Shown: positions 29,700-38,543 of the stretch, piece by piece
Position numbering within the stretch: the first letter of the stretch is position 1
Layout of the letters: every line of letters starts with the position of its first letter
DNA from: an uncultured Lachnospiraceae bacterium
GTDB taxonomy: Bacteria > Bacillota > Clostridia > Lachnospirales > Lachnospiraceae
Reading direction: 5' to 3'
Length of the DNA: 43,348 nucleotides
NCBI GenBank assembly: GCA_946549035.1
Contig: CAMNQH010000027.1
Span: forward strand, 1-43,348
Program-made: the position numbers and the translations under genes
Notes under the pieces: model-generated
Told to the model about the DNA's origin: nothing
Database searches by the model: none
What the model saw: only the letters and a program-made list of their open reading frames with translations

Positions 29700-30989
29700 A
29701 TGGCAATCATAGATAATGCCTATACCTATTATCTAAGTACCTATGGAAACCGTATCGGTACCAGATATGACTCACATAAGAAAAGCGAACTGCGCAAAGT
29801 CTATAATCAAATTGTAAAATTAAATAAAGAAGCGCCTTTATATAAATTCAAAAACAGCGGCACCATTACAAAATATGCCATTGATATCAAAGAAGGTGCA
29901 CAACATATCCGCAATGTTGTAGCCTCTATCTCCGGCTCGGATGATATTATGAAAGCGCTTCAAAAAAAGTCTGCTGTATCCTCCCAGGAAGATATCGTAT
30001 CAGCCCGCTATATCGGAAAAGACGAAGAGCAAATGAAGGACTTCGATATTGAAGTTCGTCAGCTGGCAAAGCCCCAGACGAACATCGGAAACTTTTTAAA
30101 GAGTATCCGACGGGATTTGGCGCCGGATGCATATTCCTTTGACATTACCAACAGCTCTTCCAGTTATGAATTTCAGTTTAACGTAAGCCAGACCGATACG
30201 AACTACAGCATCCAAAAAAAATTGGCCAAACTTATCACCAGCGCCGGAATTGGACTAAACGCTTCTGTCATGGAAGATCCCAACGGACAAAGTGCGCTTC
30301 GAATCGAGTCTCTTCAAACAGGACTTAGCGAGGATGAGAAATATCTTTTTAATATCAGCGTAGGCGGCGGTGCAACCTCAGCCGTTGCCTTGAACATTCT
30401 TGGGATTGACCAGATCAGCCAAGAAGCTCAGAACTCCTCATTTCTTTTAAACGGAACTCCTCATACTTCTTATTCGAATACATTTTCTATTAACAATGCA
30501 TTTGAATTAACGCTGCGAGGGATTAGTCCGGAAGGGCAGCCTGCCACTATCGGTTTCAAACCCGATGCCCAAGCAGTTCTGGAGAATATCCAGAATCTGA
30601 CAACTGCCTTTAATTCCGTGATTGAGACATCCAATCTCTATTCGGAACGTTATGGACAAAACCGCAGGCTCCAGTATCAGATCGGCAGCGCCGCAGATGC
30701 ATACCGGGAAGAACTGGCTGCCATTGGCCTACACAAGGAAGAGAACGGCTTGTTTTCCGTAGACGCTTCCGCACTGACAGAAGTGATTGAATCAGAAAAT
30801 CCTTCCGAACGGCTGGCCGTATTAAACGACTTCAAGCAAACGTTAGACGCCCGGGCGTCATTAGCCGTATTAAATCCACTAGAATTTGTAAATAAAGTCA
30901 TTGTTACCTATAAGAATCCCGGAAGGAACTTTTCCGCACCATATATGACTTCCTTGTATTCCGGGATGATGATGGATCACCTTTGTTAA
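29700..30989 (+). CDS. FliD-like (flagellar hook-associated protein 2-like) protein
   Basis: 429 residues. The middle part resembles FliD: DFDIEVRQLAKPQTN (the V-x-QLA-x-Q element), then a region on the pattern of 'INAAGIGVTASV...LRIES..TG' (KLITSAGIGLNASVMED, LRIESLQTG). The C-terminal part (about 290-375) is mostly helical, compatible with the FliD C-terminal domain. The canonical FliD start (SGLDTDSII) is missing and there is no signal peptide. No other flagellar gene is in the window. I start at 29700 (SD AAGGAGG), six codons inside the longest frame. It may be a repurposed filament-cap-like protein; assignment is by motif resemblance only. Confidence 0.6.
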   Translation: MAIIDNAYTYYLSTYGNRIGTRYDSHKKSELRKVYNQIVKLNKEAPLYKFKNSGTITKYAIDIKEGAQHIRNVVASISGSDDIMKALQKKSAVSSQEDIVSARYIGKDEEQMKDFDIEVRQLAKPQTNIGNFLKSIRRDLAPDAYSFDITNSSSSYEFQFNVSQTDTNYSIQKKLAKLITSAGIGLNASVMEDPNGQSALRIESLQTGLSEDEKYLFNISVGGGATSAVALNILGIDQISQEAQNSSFLLNGTPHTSYSNTFSINNAFELTLRGISPEGQPATIGFKPDAQAVLENIQNLTTAFNSVIETSNLYSERYGQNRRLQYQIGSAADAYREELAAIGLHKEENGLFSVDASALTEVIESENPSERLAVLNDFKQTLDARASLAVLNPLEFVNKVIVTYKNPGRNFSAPYMTSLYSGMMMDHLC

Positions 30990-30991
30990 GA

Positions 30992-31038
30992 TGATAAAGA
31001 AGCTGTTGTGTGAGTTTTCATACAGCAGCTTCTTTTTT
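30992..31038. terminator. Bidirectional terminator between the FliD-like and methyltransferase genes
   Basis: 17-bp stem with two G-U pairs (arms 30997-31013 and 31018-31034), a 4-nt loop and a following T6. It lies between the convergent stops at 30989 and 31039 and ends the plus-strand transcript; on the minus strand it offers a weaker A-T flank. Confidence 0.85.
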
Positions 31039-33468
31039 CTAAAATCTCTTACGTTTTCTTTCTGCATCAATATAGGAAATAATCTCCTGCCATCCGTACA
31101 TTTGAGAAAACATACTTTTAATCATTGCCTCATCCGGCTCTCCTCTTTCATTCACCGGAAGACGCACTTTCAACTCCCTTGCTTTTTTAGCATAGCATTT
31201 TCTTCCATAAGAATAACGCCATCTGGAGCGGTTCAGCCTGGAAGCCAAAAAGAAAATGATTTCTAACGAGAGATCTTCTAAAAGCGGGGCAACCGTAACG
31301 TTATCATATGACGCCACCGGATCAAAGTGATAATATGAAGTTAAAGGAAACGATCCGTCCCCAGCAATAGTCAGGCAATGATGGGTGCACTCCTTTAAAT
31401 CAACGTCACAGTATCCTACAATCCCATTATCTTCTGTTTTGCAGGAAATCAACGGAATTTCTCCCTCATCTACTTCTGATACAGAATGAACACTGCCGGA
31501 AAAACAAGACTCACGTAAAAAATCTGACAACATAAATTCCCCATATTGTATTTTTCCCGACACTTTACGCGTCTCTTCCTGTTTTACTTTGATATTCATT
31601 TTTACTCCACATTTGATTAAAAATGCTAAGTACTCACGAACATATGCTTCTACCTGTTCCATTAACTGCTGCTTTGTTTCTTCCTCTTCCTCTAAATACA
31701 CTTCCGGCATCAATTCTATATTCTCATCCTTGTCATTCCACAAACATATCCGCACCTTCTCCGGAATATTTTTTCGTAAAATAGATGTATCATGTAAATG
31801 TATCTTTAAATATCTCCGTAAGTCCCTCAATTCATCCGGGATTCTATGGTCCGCCAGGCGTTTCCCTTTGCTTTTTACAAATCCATCCTGCCATACCTTT
31901 GCCCAGAGAACACGATCCTTTTTTGCATCATGAGGGATTCCCTTTTTAATAAAAATTCCCACTGTACGTATTCCCACCGGGTAAAAAAGATCTTCCGGAA
32001 AATCAATTACTGATATCAGCGTATTTTCCGCCAGTAATTGCTTCCTCCAGTTCTTTGGTTTCCCGCCTTTAATCAGAACAGACGTAGGTATGATAGAAAA
32101 TAAAATCCCTCCCGGCTGCATCTGCCTCAGGGCATGTTGTATAAACATGTACTCCCGCTCATTCTCATTATTTTTGGAAAAAGGAGGATTCATCAATACT
32201 TTTGTAACCGGCCCTATGTCCTCCATATCCTCTTGGAAAAGCACATATTCTCCCGTCTCTATCCCATTTTCCGTCTTGCTCTTTAAATGTTCCGGAAAAC
32301 AGTCATCATTAATAATATTGCTTTTCCCATCACCTCTGAAAATCATATTAATAATAGCCATCGTTGCCACAGTAGGATCCTGCTCAATTCCAAAAATTCG
32401 ATGTTCTTTAAAAATCTGCGTCTGTTCTGCCGAAGCATGCTCTCTCACATAATCAAACGACGCCACTAAAAACCCGCCTGTTCCGCAGGTAGGATCATAT
32501 ACAATATCTGTATACCGAATATCCATAGCTTCACAGGCAAACCGTGTAATATGCCGGGGCGTCAGCACAATGCCAATGTCCTTTGCTCCATTTCCATATT
32601 TTAAAAACACCTCATAAAACTTACCCAACACATCTGTCCCGGAATACATAGCCGCCTGTATATCTATTTTCTTCAATAAATGAAATGTCTGAACCAAAGC
32701 TTCCTTATATTTCTTCTTTGCACTTTCTCGTTCTGGTAAATAAAGACGGATACTATCAAAAAAACTCTCTTTCTGATATCTTCGCAAAACCTGATGAGCC
32801 CTGGAATTAATACTGTCTATAAATACCTGGCTATCTGACCTGATGTCTATTTCCCCTTGCTCTATCATCGCCAATATCAGAGCAGAAATCACTTTCGAGC
32901 GAGCCTCCTTATTGATAGAACCGTTGTGCAATACCTCATTAATATCTTCTGCTACAGACATTAACAACCGTTCGTTAGGAATTAAATCTTTTAGAGCTGC
33001 AGACTGCCCTTCCAAGAGCTGCTCCGCTTTTTCTCTGGTCAAAATACTGGTAATCTTCTCTCCATTATATGTAACTTCCCGGTAGTTCTCCCCTTCCCAA
33101 AAAGCGGTTTGAACTACCATCTCTCTGGAATCTGCTCCGGCAATGCCACTTACAATTTTGGCACAAATATTAGAAGAACAGTTCATATCCTCACCATATG
33201 CAACCGCTTCCTCAAAAGCTTTTCCAATTTCTGAAACTTCTCCCTTTGCCTCTATAATCCAATACTCCGTCTCATTCAGTTTTACCACAAACTCCGGGCG
33301 CTGCCTGCCTAATACCTTTCTAATTTCAGGATGATTCAAGCATTCCTGCTGATAATAAACTTCTCCGCCCACATCCAATGCAGGATTCTTTGTATTCCAA
33401 CCTGCTTTTTGCAGCTCCGCCTTAATCCAGGCATAGGAACGATATTCTGATTTTCTGATTTTTGCCAT
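31039..33468 (-). CDS. Single-chain restriction-modification protein: nuclease, N6-adenine methyltransferase, specificity domain
   Basis: 809 residues. Residues about 30-95 carry a PD-(D/E)xK-like nuclease core (RPEF with E59, then WIIEAKG with E73/K75). About 165-290 is a helical HsdM-type N-domain. The gamma-class N6-adenine methyltransferase follows: motif X region DIGIVLTPRHI (about 297-307), motif I DPTCGTGGF (325-333) and catalytic NPPF (427-430). The last ~170 residues resemble one type I specificity (TRD) half, with LISCKTEDNGIVGY. The arrangement suggests a type IIG-like enzyme needing no partner gene. ATG at 33468 (SD GGGGGAT) is preferred to 33480. It is 22 bp downstream of legC with no terminator, so it may be the last gene of that operon. 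Confidence 0.85.
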   Translation of the reverse strand: MAKIRKSEYRSYAWIKAELQKAGWNTKNPALDVGGEVYYQQECLNHPEIRKVLGRQRPEFVVKLNETEYWIIEAKGEVSEIGKAFEEAVAYGEDMNCSSNICAKIVSGIAGADSREMVVQTAFWEGENYREVTYNGEKITSILTREKAEQLLEGQSAALKDLIPNERLLMSVAEDINEVLHNGSINKEARSKVISALILAMIEQGEIDIRSDSQVFIDSINSRAHQVLRRYQKESFFDSIRLYLPERESAKKKYKEALVQTFHLLKKIDIQAAMYSGTDVLGKFYEVFLKYGNGAKDIGIVLTPRHITRFACEAMDIRYTDIVYDPTCGTGGFLVASFDYVREHASAEQTQIFKEHRIFGIEQDPTVATMAIINMIFRGDGKSNIINDDCFPEHLKSKTENGIETGEYVLFQEDMEDIGPVTKVLMNPPFSKNNENEREYMFIQHALRQMQPGGILFSIIPTSVLIKGGKPKNWRKQLLAENTLISVIDFPEDLFYPVGIRTVGIFIKKGIPHDAKKDRVLWAKVWQDGFVKSKGKRLADHRIPDELRDLRRYLKIHLHDTSILRKNIPEKVRICLWNDKDENIELMPEVYLEEEEETKQQLMEQVEAYVREYLAFLIKCGVKMNIKVKQEETRKVSGKIQYGEFMLSDFLRESCFSGSVHSVSEVDEGEIPLISCKTEDNGIVGYCDVDLKECTHHCLTIAGDGSFPLTSYYHFDPVASYDNVTVAPLLEDLSLEIIFFLASRLNRSRWRYSYGRKCYAKKARELKVRLPVNERGEPDEAMIKSMFSQMYGWQEIISYIDAERKRKRF

Positions 33469-33490
33469 TCCATCCCCCATTTCATTTTAC

Positions 33491-34660
33491 TTATCTATTC
33501 GTGCCAAACAACGCCTTAAGCACACCTATCACCTTGTCAATCTCCTCTTCTGTCAACTGGGTACTACAGGGAAGATTTAAAATCCGCTGACTATAGTATT
33601 CTGCTTTCTCAATGCCATAGGCCACGAAGTCTCTATATGGCTTTTGCTTATGAATCAGGCCCCATACCGGACGAGTCTGTATCCCTGCCTCCTTCAATTC
33701 CGAAATAATCTTTCGAAGATCTGCCCGTTCATGCAACACCAGGGAATAAAACCAGTAATTGGGGGATGTATCCGGGCAAAACGGCAGCATATACCCCCAA
33801 GGAACATCCTTTAAATTCTCACAATAAATGTTGTAATTCTTTTCCTTGCGACGAATGAATTCCGGAAGCATCTCCATTTGAGCCACTCCAATCGCCCCTT
33901 GAAGATTGGTCATGCGATAATTAAATCCCACTTCATAATGTTCATAAAACAATTCATCATCTTTGGCCTGGGTAGAAAGATACTTCATATGCTTCAAAGC
34001 TTCGGGTTCCCTTGCAACCAGGGCTCCGCCGCCTCCGGTCGTTATAATTTTATTTCCATTAAAGGAAAACGCTCCAAAGTCCCCAATGGTTCCGGCCATT
34101 TTCCCTGCAAATTCTCCTTTTAGGTATTGGGAACCAAGCGCCTCTGTGGCGTCCTCTATAACCGCTAAATGATAGCGTCTGGCGACTGCAAGAATAGACT
34201 CCATATCTGCAAGATTTCCAAATACATGAACCACGACAATAGCCTTAATATGCTGTCCGGTTTTTGAATAAATTAAGGTATCCTTCTGCATCCTGCATTC
34301 TTTCTCGCAGAATTCCTTCAGCTTCATAGGATCCATACACAAGCTGTCATCGCAGTCCATAAAAATGGGATCTGCAAACTGATATCTCACAGGATTCACC
34401 GCAGCAATAAATGTAAGCGTGGGAACAATCACCATGTCATTCGGCCCTACGCCGCATTCCCGCAGCGCCAGATGCAATGCCGCCGTACCGCTTTGACAGG
34501 CCGCTGCTGACGGAATATGTAAAAAAGCTGCCAGTTGTTCTTCTAATTGATTGATATAAGCTCCACCAGTAGATACCCAGCCTTGGGCCACTGCATCCAA
34601 CGCATATTCTTTTTCCTTTCCCTCAAAATTGGGAATGGATAGTGGTATTAGTCCTTCCAT
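33491..34660 (-). CDS. legC: LegC-type PLP aminotransferase (DegT/DnrJ/EryC1 family)
   Basis: 389 residues. Shows CQSGTAALHLAL (cofactor phosphate), DATEALGS (about 170-177) and the catalytic lysine K204 in FNGNKIITTGGGG. The LegC/PseC clade transfers an amino group to the 4-keto sugar made by the dehydratase encoded next to it, giving NDP-4-amino-4,6-dideoxy-GlcNAc in the legionaminic acid pathway. Follows legB by 23 bp. The specific role is inferred from the gene set; the family is certain. Confidence 0.85.
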   Translation of the reverse strand: MEGLIPLSIPNFEGKEKEYALDAVAQGWVSTGGAYINQLEEQLAAFLHIPSAAACQSGTAALHLALRECGVGPNDMVIVPTLTFIAAVNPVRYQFADPIFMDCDDSLCMDPMKLKEFCEKECRMQKDTLIYSKTGQHIKAIVVVHVFGNLADMESILAVARRYHLAVIEDATEALGSQYLKGEFAGKMAGTIGDFGAFSFNGNKIITTGGGGALVAREPEALKHMKYLSTQAKDDELFYEHYEVGFNYRMTNLQGAIGVAQMEMLPEFIRRKEKNYNIYCENLKDVPWGYMLPFCPDTSPNYWFYSLVLHERADLRKIISELKEAGIQTRPVWGLIHKQKPYRDFVAYGIEKAEYYSQRILNLPCSTQLTEEEIDKVIGVLKALFGTNR

Positions 34661-34683
34661 AATGCTCCTCTTTTCTACGGGTG

Positions 34684-35664
34684 CTAAACATTATAAATCT
34701 CCGTCTTATACCCATCCATATTGGACTTCATCCAGGCAATCGTCTCCTCAATTCCCTGGGCAAATGTATATTGCTGTTTCCAATCTGTCAACGCCTTTAT
34801 CTTCTCATTACTGCCAAGCAAACGGTTCACTTCACTTTTTTCCGGACGAAGACGCTGTTCATCACAAACAATTTTTGCATTGGGATTAATTTGGTTTATA
34901 ATTTCCTGAGCCAGCTCCCCAATGGAAATCTCCTGCTGCGTAGCAATATTGATCTCTTCTCCTATGGTTTTATCCGATTCCGCAATGGCAATAAAGCCTG
35001 CTGCCGTATCTTTTACATAATTAAAATCCCGAGTAGGCGTTAAAGCGCCAAGCTGAATCTCTTTCTTCCCAGCCAAAAGCTGAGAAATAATCGTGGGAAT
35101 TACCGCGCGGGCCGATTGCCTTGGCCCAAAGGTATTAAAGGGACGTACAATGGAAAGGGGAAGCCCGAAGCTCCTATGAAAACTCTCCGCCAATCTGTCT
35201 GCGCCGATTTTAGTGGCAGAATAAGGGGATTGTCCCTGAAACGGATGTTTTTCATCGATGGGAACATACTGGGCCGTACCATAAACTTCAGAAGTGGACG
35301 TCACCAGCACCCGTTGTGTTTCCAATTGACGGGCAGCTTGTAAAACGTTTAAAGTCCCCTTGATATTTGTATCTACATAAGAGTCCGGAGAATGATAACT
35401 AAAGGGAATCGCAATCAAAGCTGCCAAATGAAACACCCCGTCAACTCCCTTCATCGCTTCCCGCACCCCGTTGGGATCTCGAATATCTCCTGTGAAAACC
35501 TCAATCTCTTTTAATTTATCCGGAGGCAATGTATCCAGCCATCCCCAGGTATTAAAGGAATTATAATAAGCAAAAGCCTTTACCTCATAGCCCTTTTCTA
35601 ACAAGCTCTCCGTTAAGTGGCTTCCGATAAAGCCGTCTGCTCCGGTCACTAATACTTTTTTCAT
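34684..35664 (-). CDS. legB: LegB-type NDP-GlcNAc 4,6-dehydratase (extended SDR)
   Basis: 326 residues. Has the NAD-binding TGADGFIGSHL (7-17), the Ser-Thr-Ser-Glu region (VTSTSEVYG) and catalytic Y148-x-x-x-K152. It would make the 4-keto-6-deoxy intermediate for LegC; in Campylobacter the substrate is GDP-GlcNAc, which fits with the PtmE-like gene at the operon start. Its ATG overlaps the legF stop by 4 bp (ATGA), a translational-coupling arrangement. Confidence 0.87.
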   Translation of the reverse strand: MKKVLVTGADGFIGSHLTESLLEKGYEVKAFAYYNSFNTWGWLDTLPPDKLKEIEVFTGDIRDPNGVREAMKGVDGVFHLAALIAIPFSYHSPDSYVDTNIKGTLNVLQAARQLETQRVLVTSTSEVYGTAQYVPIDEKHPFQGQSPYSATKIGADRLAESFHRSFGLPLSIVRPFNTFGPRQSARAVIPTIISQLLAGKKEIQLGALTPTRDFNYVKDTAAGFIAIAESDKTIGEEINIATQQEISIGELAQEIINQINPNAKIVCDEQRLRPEKSEVNRLLGSNEKIKALTDWKQQYTFAQGIEETIAWMKSNMDGYKTEIYNV

Positions 35665-36356
35665 ACAGATTTCCTCCTGGTCATCATCACTTTTGCTACA
35701 TCAAAATCATATTCATCATCAATATCTACCGAACGTTCCTTAGGCATAATATAAGCATAGGTATGTTTCCCATACAACTGGATCGGCTCCTCTTGCAATA
35801 AAGAAGCGTCAAGCATATAGATTGCCCCGTTGATACGATAGTATATCGGCAGCCTCTGCCGCTGCTGTCCCTGGACATGTTTTAAAAATCCATCCATGCT
35901 CCCATCCTCTGGCAGAGTATTGCTCCATAGGGGAGAATGCTCCATTTCACACACAGAAACTACCGCATCCGCATTTTTTCCAAAAAAAATCTTATGAGCC
36001 TCCTGTATATCCCCTGCCGTCCGCAATGGAGACGTGGGCTGCAGCAATGTCACCTGACTAAAATCCCGCTCCTGCCGACGATAAGTTTCCAGCGTCCACG
36101 CTACTACGTCCCAGGTGCCCGCCTTGTCAGTGGCTAAAGCATCCGTCCTTAAAAAGGGAACTTCCGCCCCATATTCTTTTGCAATATCAGCGTACGCCGG
36201 ACTGTCGGTAGAGACGTAAACGGCATCAAAAATGCCGGCGCCAAGGGCGGCCTCTATGGTATATGCCAGCATCGGCTTACCATTTAAATCCTTAATATTC
36301 TTATCCTTTAATCCTTTCGAGCCGCTCCGGGCCGGAATAATCGCAAGATGTCCCAT
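35661..36356 (-). CDS. legF: CMP-nonulosonate cytidylyltransferase (LegF/NeuA-type)
   Basis: 231 residues, beginning MGHLAIIPARSGSKGLKDKN, the CTP-binding motif of acylneuraminate cytidylyltransferases, followed by LLQPTSPLRTAGDI. It activates legionaminic acid (or a close relative) with CTP. ATG at 36356 shares one base with the legG stop (TGATG) and has SD GGAGA; the frame is open 18 codons further without similarity. Short single-domain form, without the C-terminal phosphatase domain of some NeuA proteins. Confidence 0.9.
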   Translation of the reverse strand: MGHLAIIPARSGSKGLKDKNIKDLNGKPMLAYTIEAALGAGIFDAVYVSTDSPAYADIAKEYGAEVPFLRTDALATDKAGTWDVVAWTLETYRRQERDFSQVTLLQPTSPLRTAGDIQEAHKIFFGKNADAVVSVCEMEHSPLWSNTLPEDGSMDGFLKHVQGQQRQRLPIYYRINGAIYMLDASLLQEEPIQLYGKHTYAYIMPKERSVDIDDEYDFDVAKVMMTRRKSV

Positions 36357-37537
36357 CACTTTTTCTCCACTTCTAAAATATCGTAAAAATTCTTCTTTAG
36401 GGAACTGCATGTATCATCAAAATATCTCTTAATAATATCTACCATCTGCTTTGAGGTGCTCCCGTCCCCATACGGGCTTGTCCCTGTTATCTTCCCCATA
36501 TTCAGAGCCTTTCGGATGGCCTCTGCTATAGCGTCCCGTTTTGGAGGGCAACAAATAATACTGTCCCCCATCAGGCGTCCTTTTTGCCTGTCCCCAATAT
36601 TCACCGTAGGCGTCCCCAGAGCCGGAGCCTCTATGATACCGCTGGAGGAATTTCCCAAAACCAGCCTGGCATATGATACGGCGCTTAAATAGCGTTTCAT
36701 TCCCAGAGAATCCACCAGCTTCATATGCGGATATTTCTTCGTCTCCTGTTCCAGAAAACGGTTGACGCTTCTTCCTCCGGCGTCTGCATTTGCTTTTGTA
36801 ATCAAATAAAACAGGCGCTCTTCCTGTATCATGGCCTGCATCAGTTCCTGTAGCTGCATTTCTCCCTCAGACGCCTCCAGTGTCACAGGATGAAAGGTTA
36901 CCACCCCAAACTCTTTTCCTGCCAGCTCCGGCAGCTCCCCATCCAACTCCTGGCGTGTCAGCAGCTTCTCATTTAAAATATTTTCTACGCCTAACGCGCC
37001 CACATTAAAAACCCTGGAGGGTTCTTCTCCCATTTGAATAATGCGTCTTCTATATTCTTCTGCCGACGCAAAATGCAAATAGCTCATTTTTGTAATAGCG
37101 TGACGAACACAATCATCTACCGCCCCTTGGGTCAATTCCCCTCCGTGAAGATGCCCAATGGGAACCTGTGCGTTCATAGCTGCCGCCGCCACTGCCAGCA
37201 TCTCGGTGCGATCCCCCAAAAGGAACAATAAGTCTGGATTTTCATCTTTGAAATACGCCCCAAATCCCCGCAAAGCATTGGCCATAGTACACGAAACCGC
37301 ATACCCGTCGTCACCTTTTTCCAGGATAGGAATTTTGGCAAAAACCAAAACGCCATCCTCCTCTATTTCCTGATACGTATTTCCGAATTCTTTCGCCAAA
37401 TGAGTCCCGGTAACCACCAGCTGAACTTCCCATTCCGGAATCGTCTGCAGCCGTTTGATGAACGGCGACAAAATCCCGTATTCTGCCCTGGTTGCCGTCA
37501 CAATGCAAATCTTCTTTTTTTGACTGTCAGAAGCCAT
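36356..37537 (-). CDS. legG: NDP-sugar hydrolase/2-epimerase (LegG/NeuC family)
   Basis: 393 residues of the UDP-GlcNAc 2-epimerase family (GT-B fold): TATRAEYGILSPFIK at the N-terminus, GDRTEMLAVAAAA and HLHGGELTQGAVDD in the middle, and LGNSSSGIIEAPALGTPTVNIGDRQ at the C-terminus, a block that contacts the nucleotide. In this pathway it removes the nucleotide with inversion at C2, giving 2,4-diacetamido-6-deoxymannose for LegI. Overlaps legI by 11 bp. A NeuC role in sialic acid synthesis is the alternative but less likely given legB and legC. Confidence 0.87.
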   Translation of the reverse strand: MASDSQKKKICIVTATRAEYGILSPFIKRLQTIPEWEVQLVVTGTHLAKEFGNTYQEIEEDGVLVFAKIPILEKGDDGYAVSCTMANALRGFGAYFKDENPDLLFLLGDRTEMLAVAAAAMNAQVPIGHLHGGELTQGAVDDCVRHAITKMSYLHFASAEEYRRRIIQMGEEPSRVFNVGALGVENILNEKLLTRQELDGELPELAGKEFGVVTFHPVTLEASEGEMQLQELMQAMIQEERLFYLITKANADAGGRSVNRFLEQETKKYPHMKLVDSLGMKRYLSAVSYARLVLGNSSSGIIEAPALGTPTVNIGDRQKGRLMGDSIICCPPKRDAIAEAIRKALNMGKITGTSPYGDGSTSKQMVDIIKRYFDDTCSSLKKNFYDILEVEKK

Positions 37538-38543
37538 GTTCCCACCCTTTTATCTCTATCAATTCATCTGCTTCAAAGTCCCGCTCCGCCTCTTTTCCCA
37601 ATACCTCAAACCAGTGCATGGGAGAGATTCCGCAGCCCGGACGTTTTACGGTAATATTTTCTTCTGTAAAAAACGTCCCTTTGGAAATATGGCGCCCAGC
37701 CACAATGCTCTTTCGTGCAGCCGTCATATTTTGCTGCTCTGAAGGAGAAGGACGCTTCTCGCCGCTTCCCAACGCTTTTTCTATATTCCGGATCTCATAC
37801 ACCATCTCTTTTAGCTCCTCCGGATTCAAACTTGCCTTATGATCCGGCCCTTCCATGGTTTTATCCAATGTAAAATGCTTTTCAATAACCTCTGCCCCCA
37901 AAGCAACGGCGGCCACAGGAATTTCAATCCCCTGAGTGTGATCCGAGTATCCCACAGGAAGGCCGAATTGCTCCTTTAACGTCAGCATGGCCTTCAGATT
38001 CACGTCCTCCATTGGGGTTGGATATTGGGTATTACAGTGCAGGAGGGTCACAGGCCCGCTTCCCTCTCTTTTCAGCCAGAATAAGGCCTGGGAAATCTCA
38101 TCCATCGTACACATTCCCGTAGACATGACCACCGGCTTTCTCGTCCTTGCAATCTGTATCAAATAAGGAAGATTTGTCACTTCACCTGAAGGCAGTTTCC
38201 AAAAATCCATGTCCAATGTATCCAGAAATGCAATGCTCTCCAAATCAAAAGGCGTAGAAAGAAACCCTATTTCCTTCTCTCTGCAAAATTCTCTCAAGGC
38301 TGCAAACGCCTCCGGAGACAAGGACAGCTTTTGCAGCATCTCCAGCTGGCTCTCCCCACTCCCGGTGGCATCCTCCTGATAGGCCGCTTTCCTTGCAAAA
38401 CGAGACACCAGCTTCTCCGGTTGAAATGTCTGGAACTTAATGTAATCCGCTCCCGCCTCTTTTGCCTTTTCTACCATTTGCTTCGCCAGCGAAAAGCTTC
38501 CGTTATGATTCACTCCGGCCTCTGCTATCACTGTAATACTCAT
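37527..38543 (-). CDS. legI: N-acetylneuraminate/legionaminate synthase (LegI/NeuB family)
   Basis: 338 residues. The TIM barrel begins VIAEAGVNHNGSFSLAKQMV and shows KFQTF, VVMSTGM, LHCNTQYPTP and GYSDHTQGIEIPVAA; the C-terminal SAF (antifreeze-like) domain includes RKSIVAGRHISKG. It condenses the 6-deoxy-mannose derivative with phosphoenolpyruvate to form the nine-carbon nonulosonic acid. ATG overlaps the upstream glycosyltransferase stop by 4 bp (ATGA). Confidence 0.92.
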   Translation of the reverse strand: MSITVIAEAGVNHNGSFSLAKQMVEKAKEAGADYIKFQTFQPEKLVSRFARKAAYQEDATGSGESQLEMLQKLSLSPEAFAALREFCREKEIGFLSTPFDLESIAFLDTLDMDFWKLPSGEVTNLPYLIQIARTRKPVVMSTGMCTMDEISQALFWLKREGSGPVTLLHCNTQYPTPMEDVNLKAMLTLKEQFGLPVGYSDHTQGIEIPVAAVALGAEVIEKHFTLDKTMEGPDHKASLNPEELKEMVYEIRNIEKALGSGEKRPSPSEQQNMTAARKSIVAGRHISKGTFFTEENITVKRPGCGISPMHWFEVLGKEAERDFEADELIEIKGWEHGF

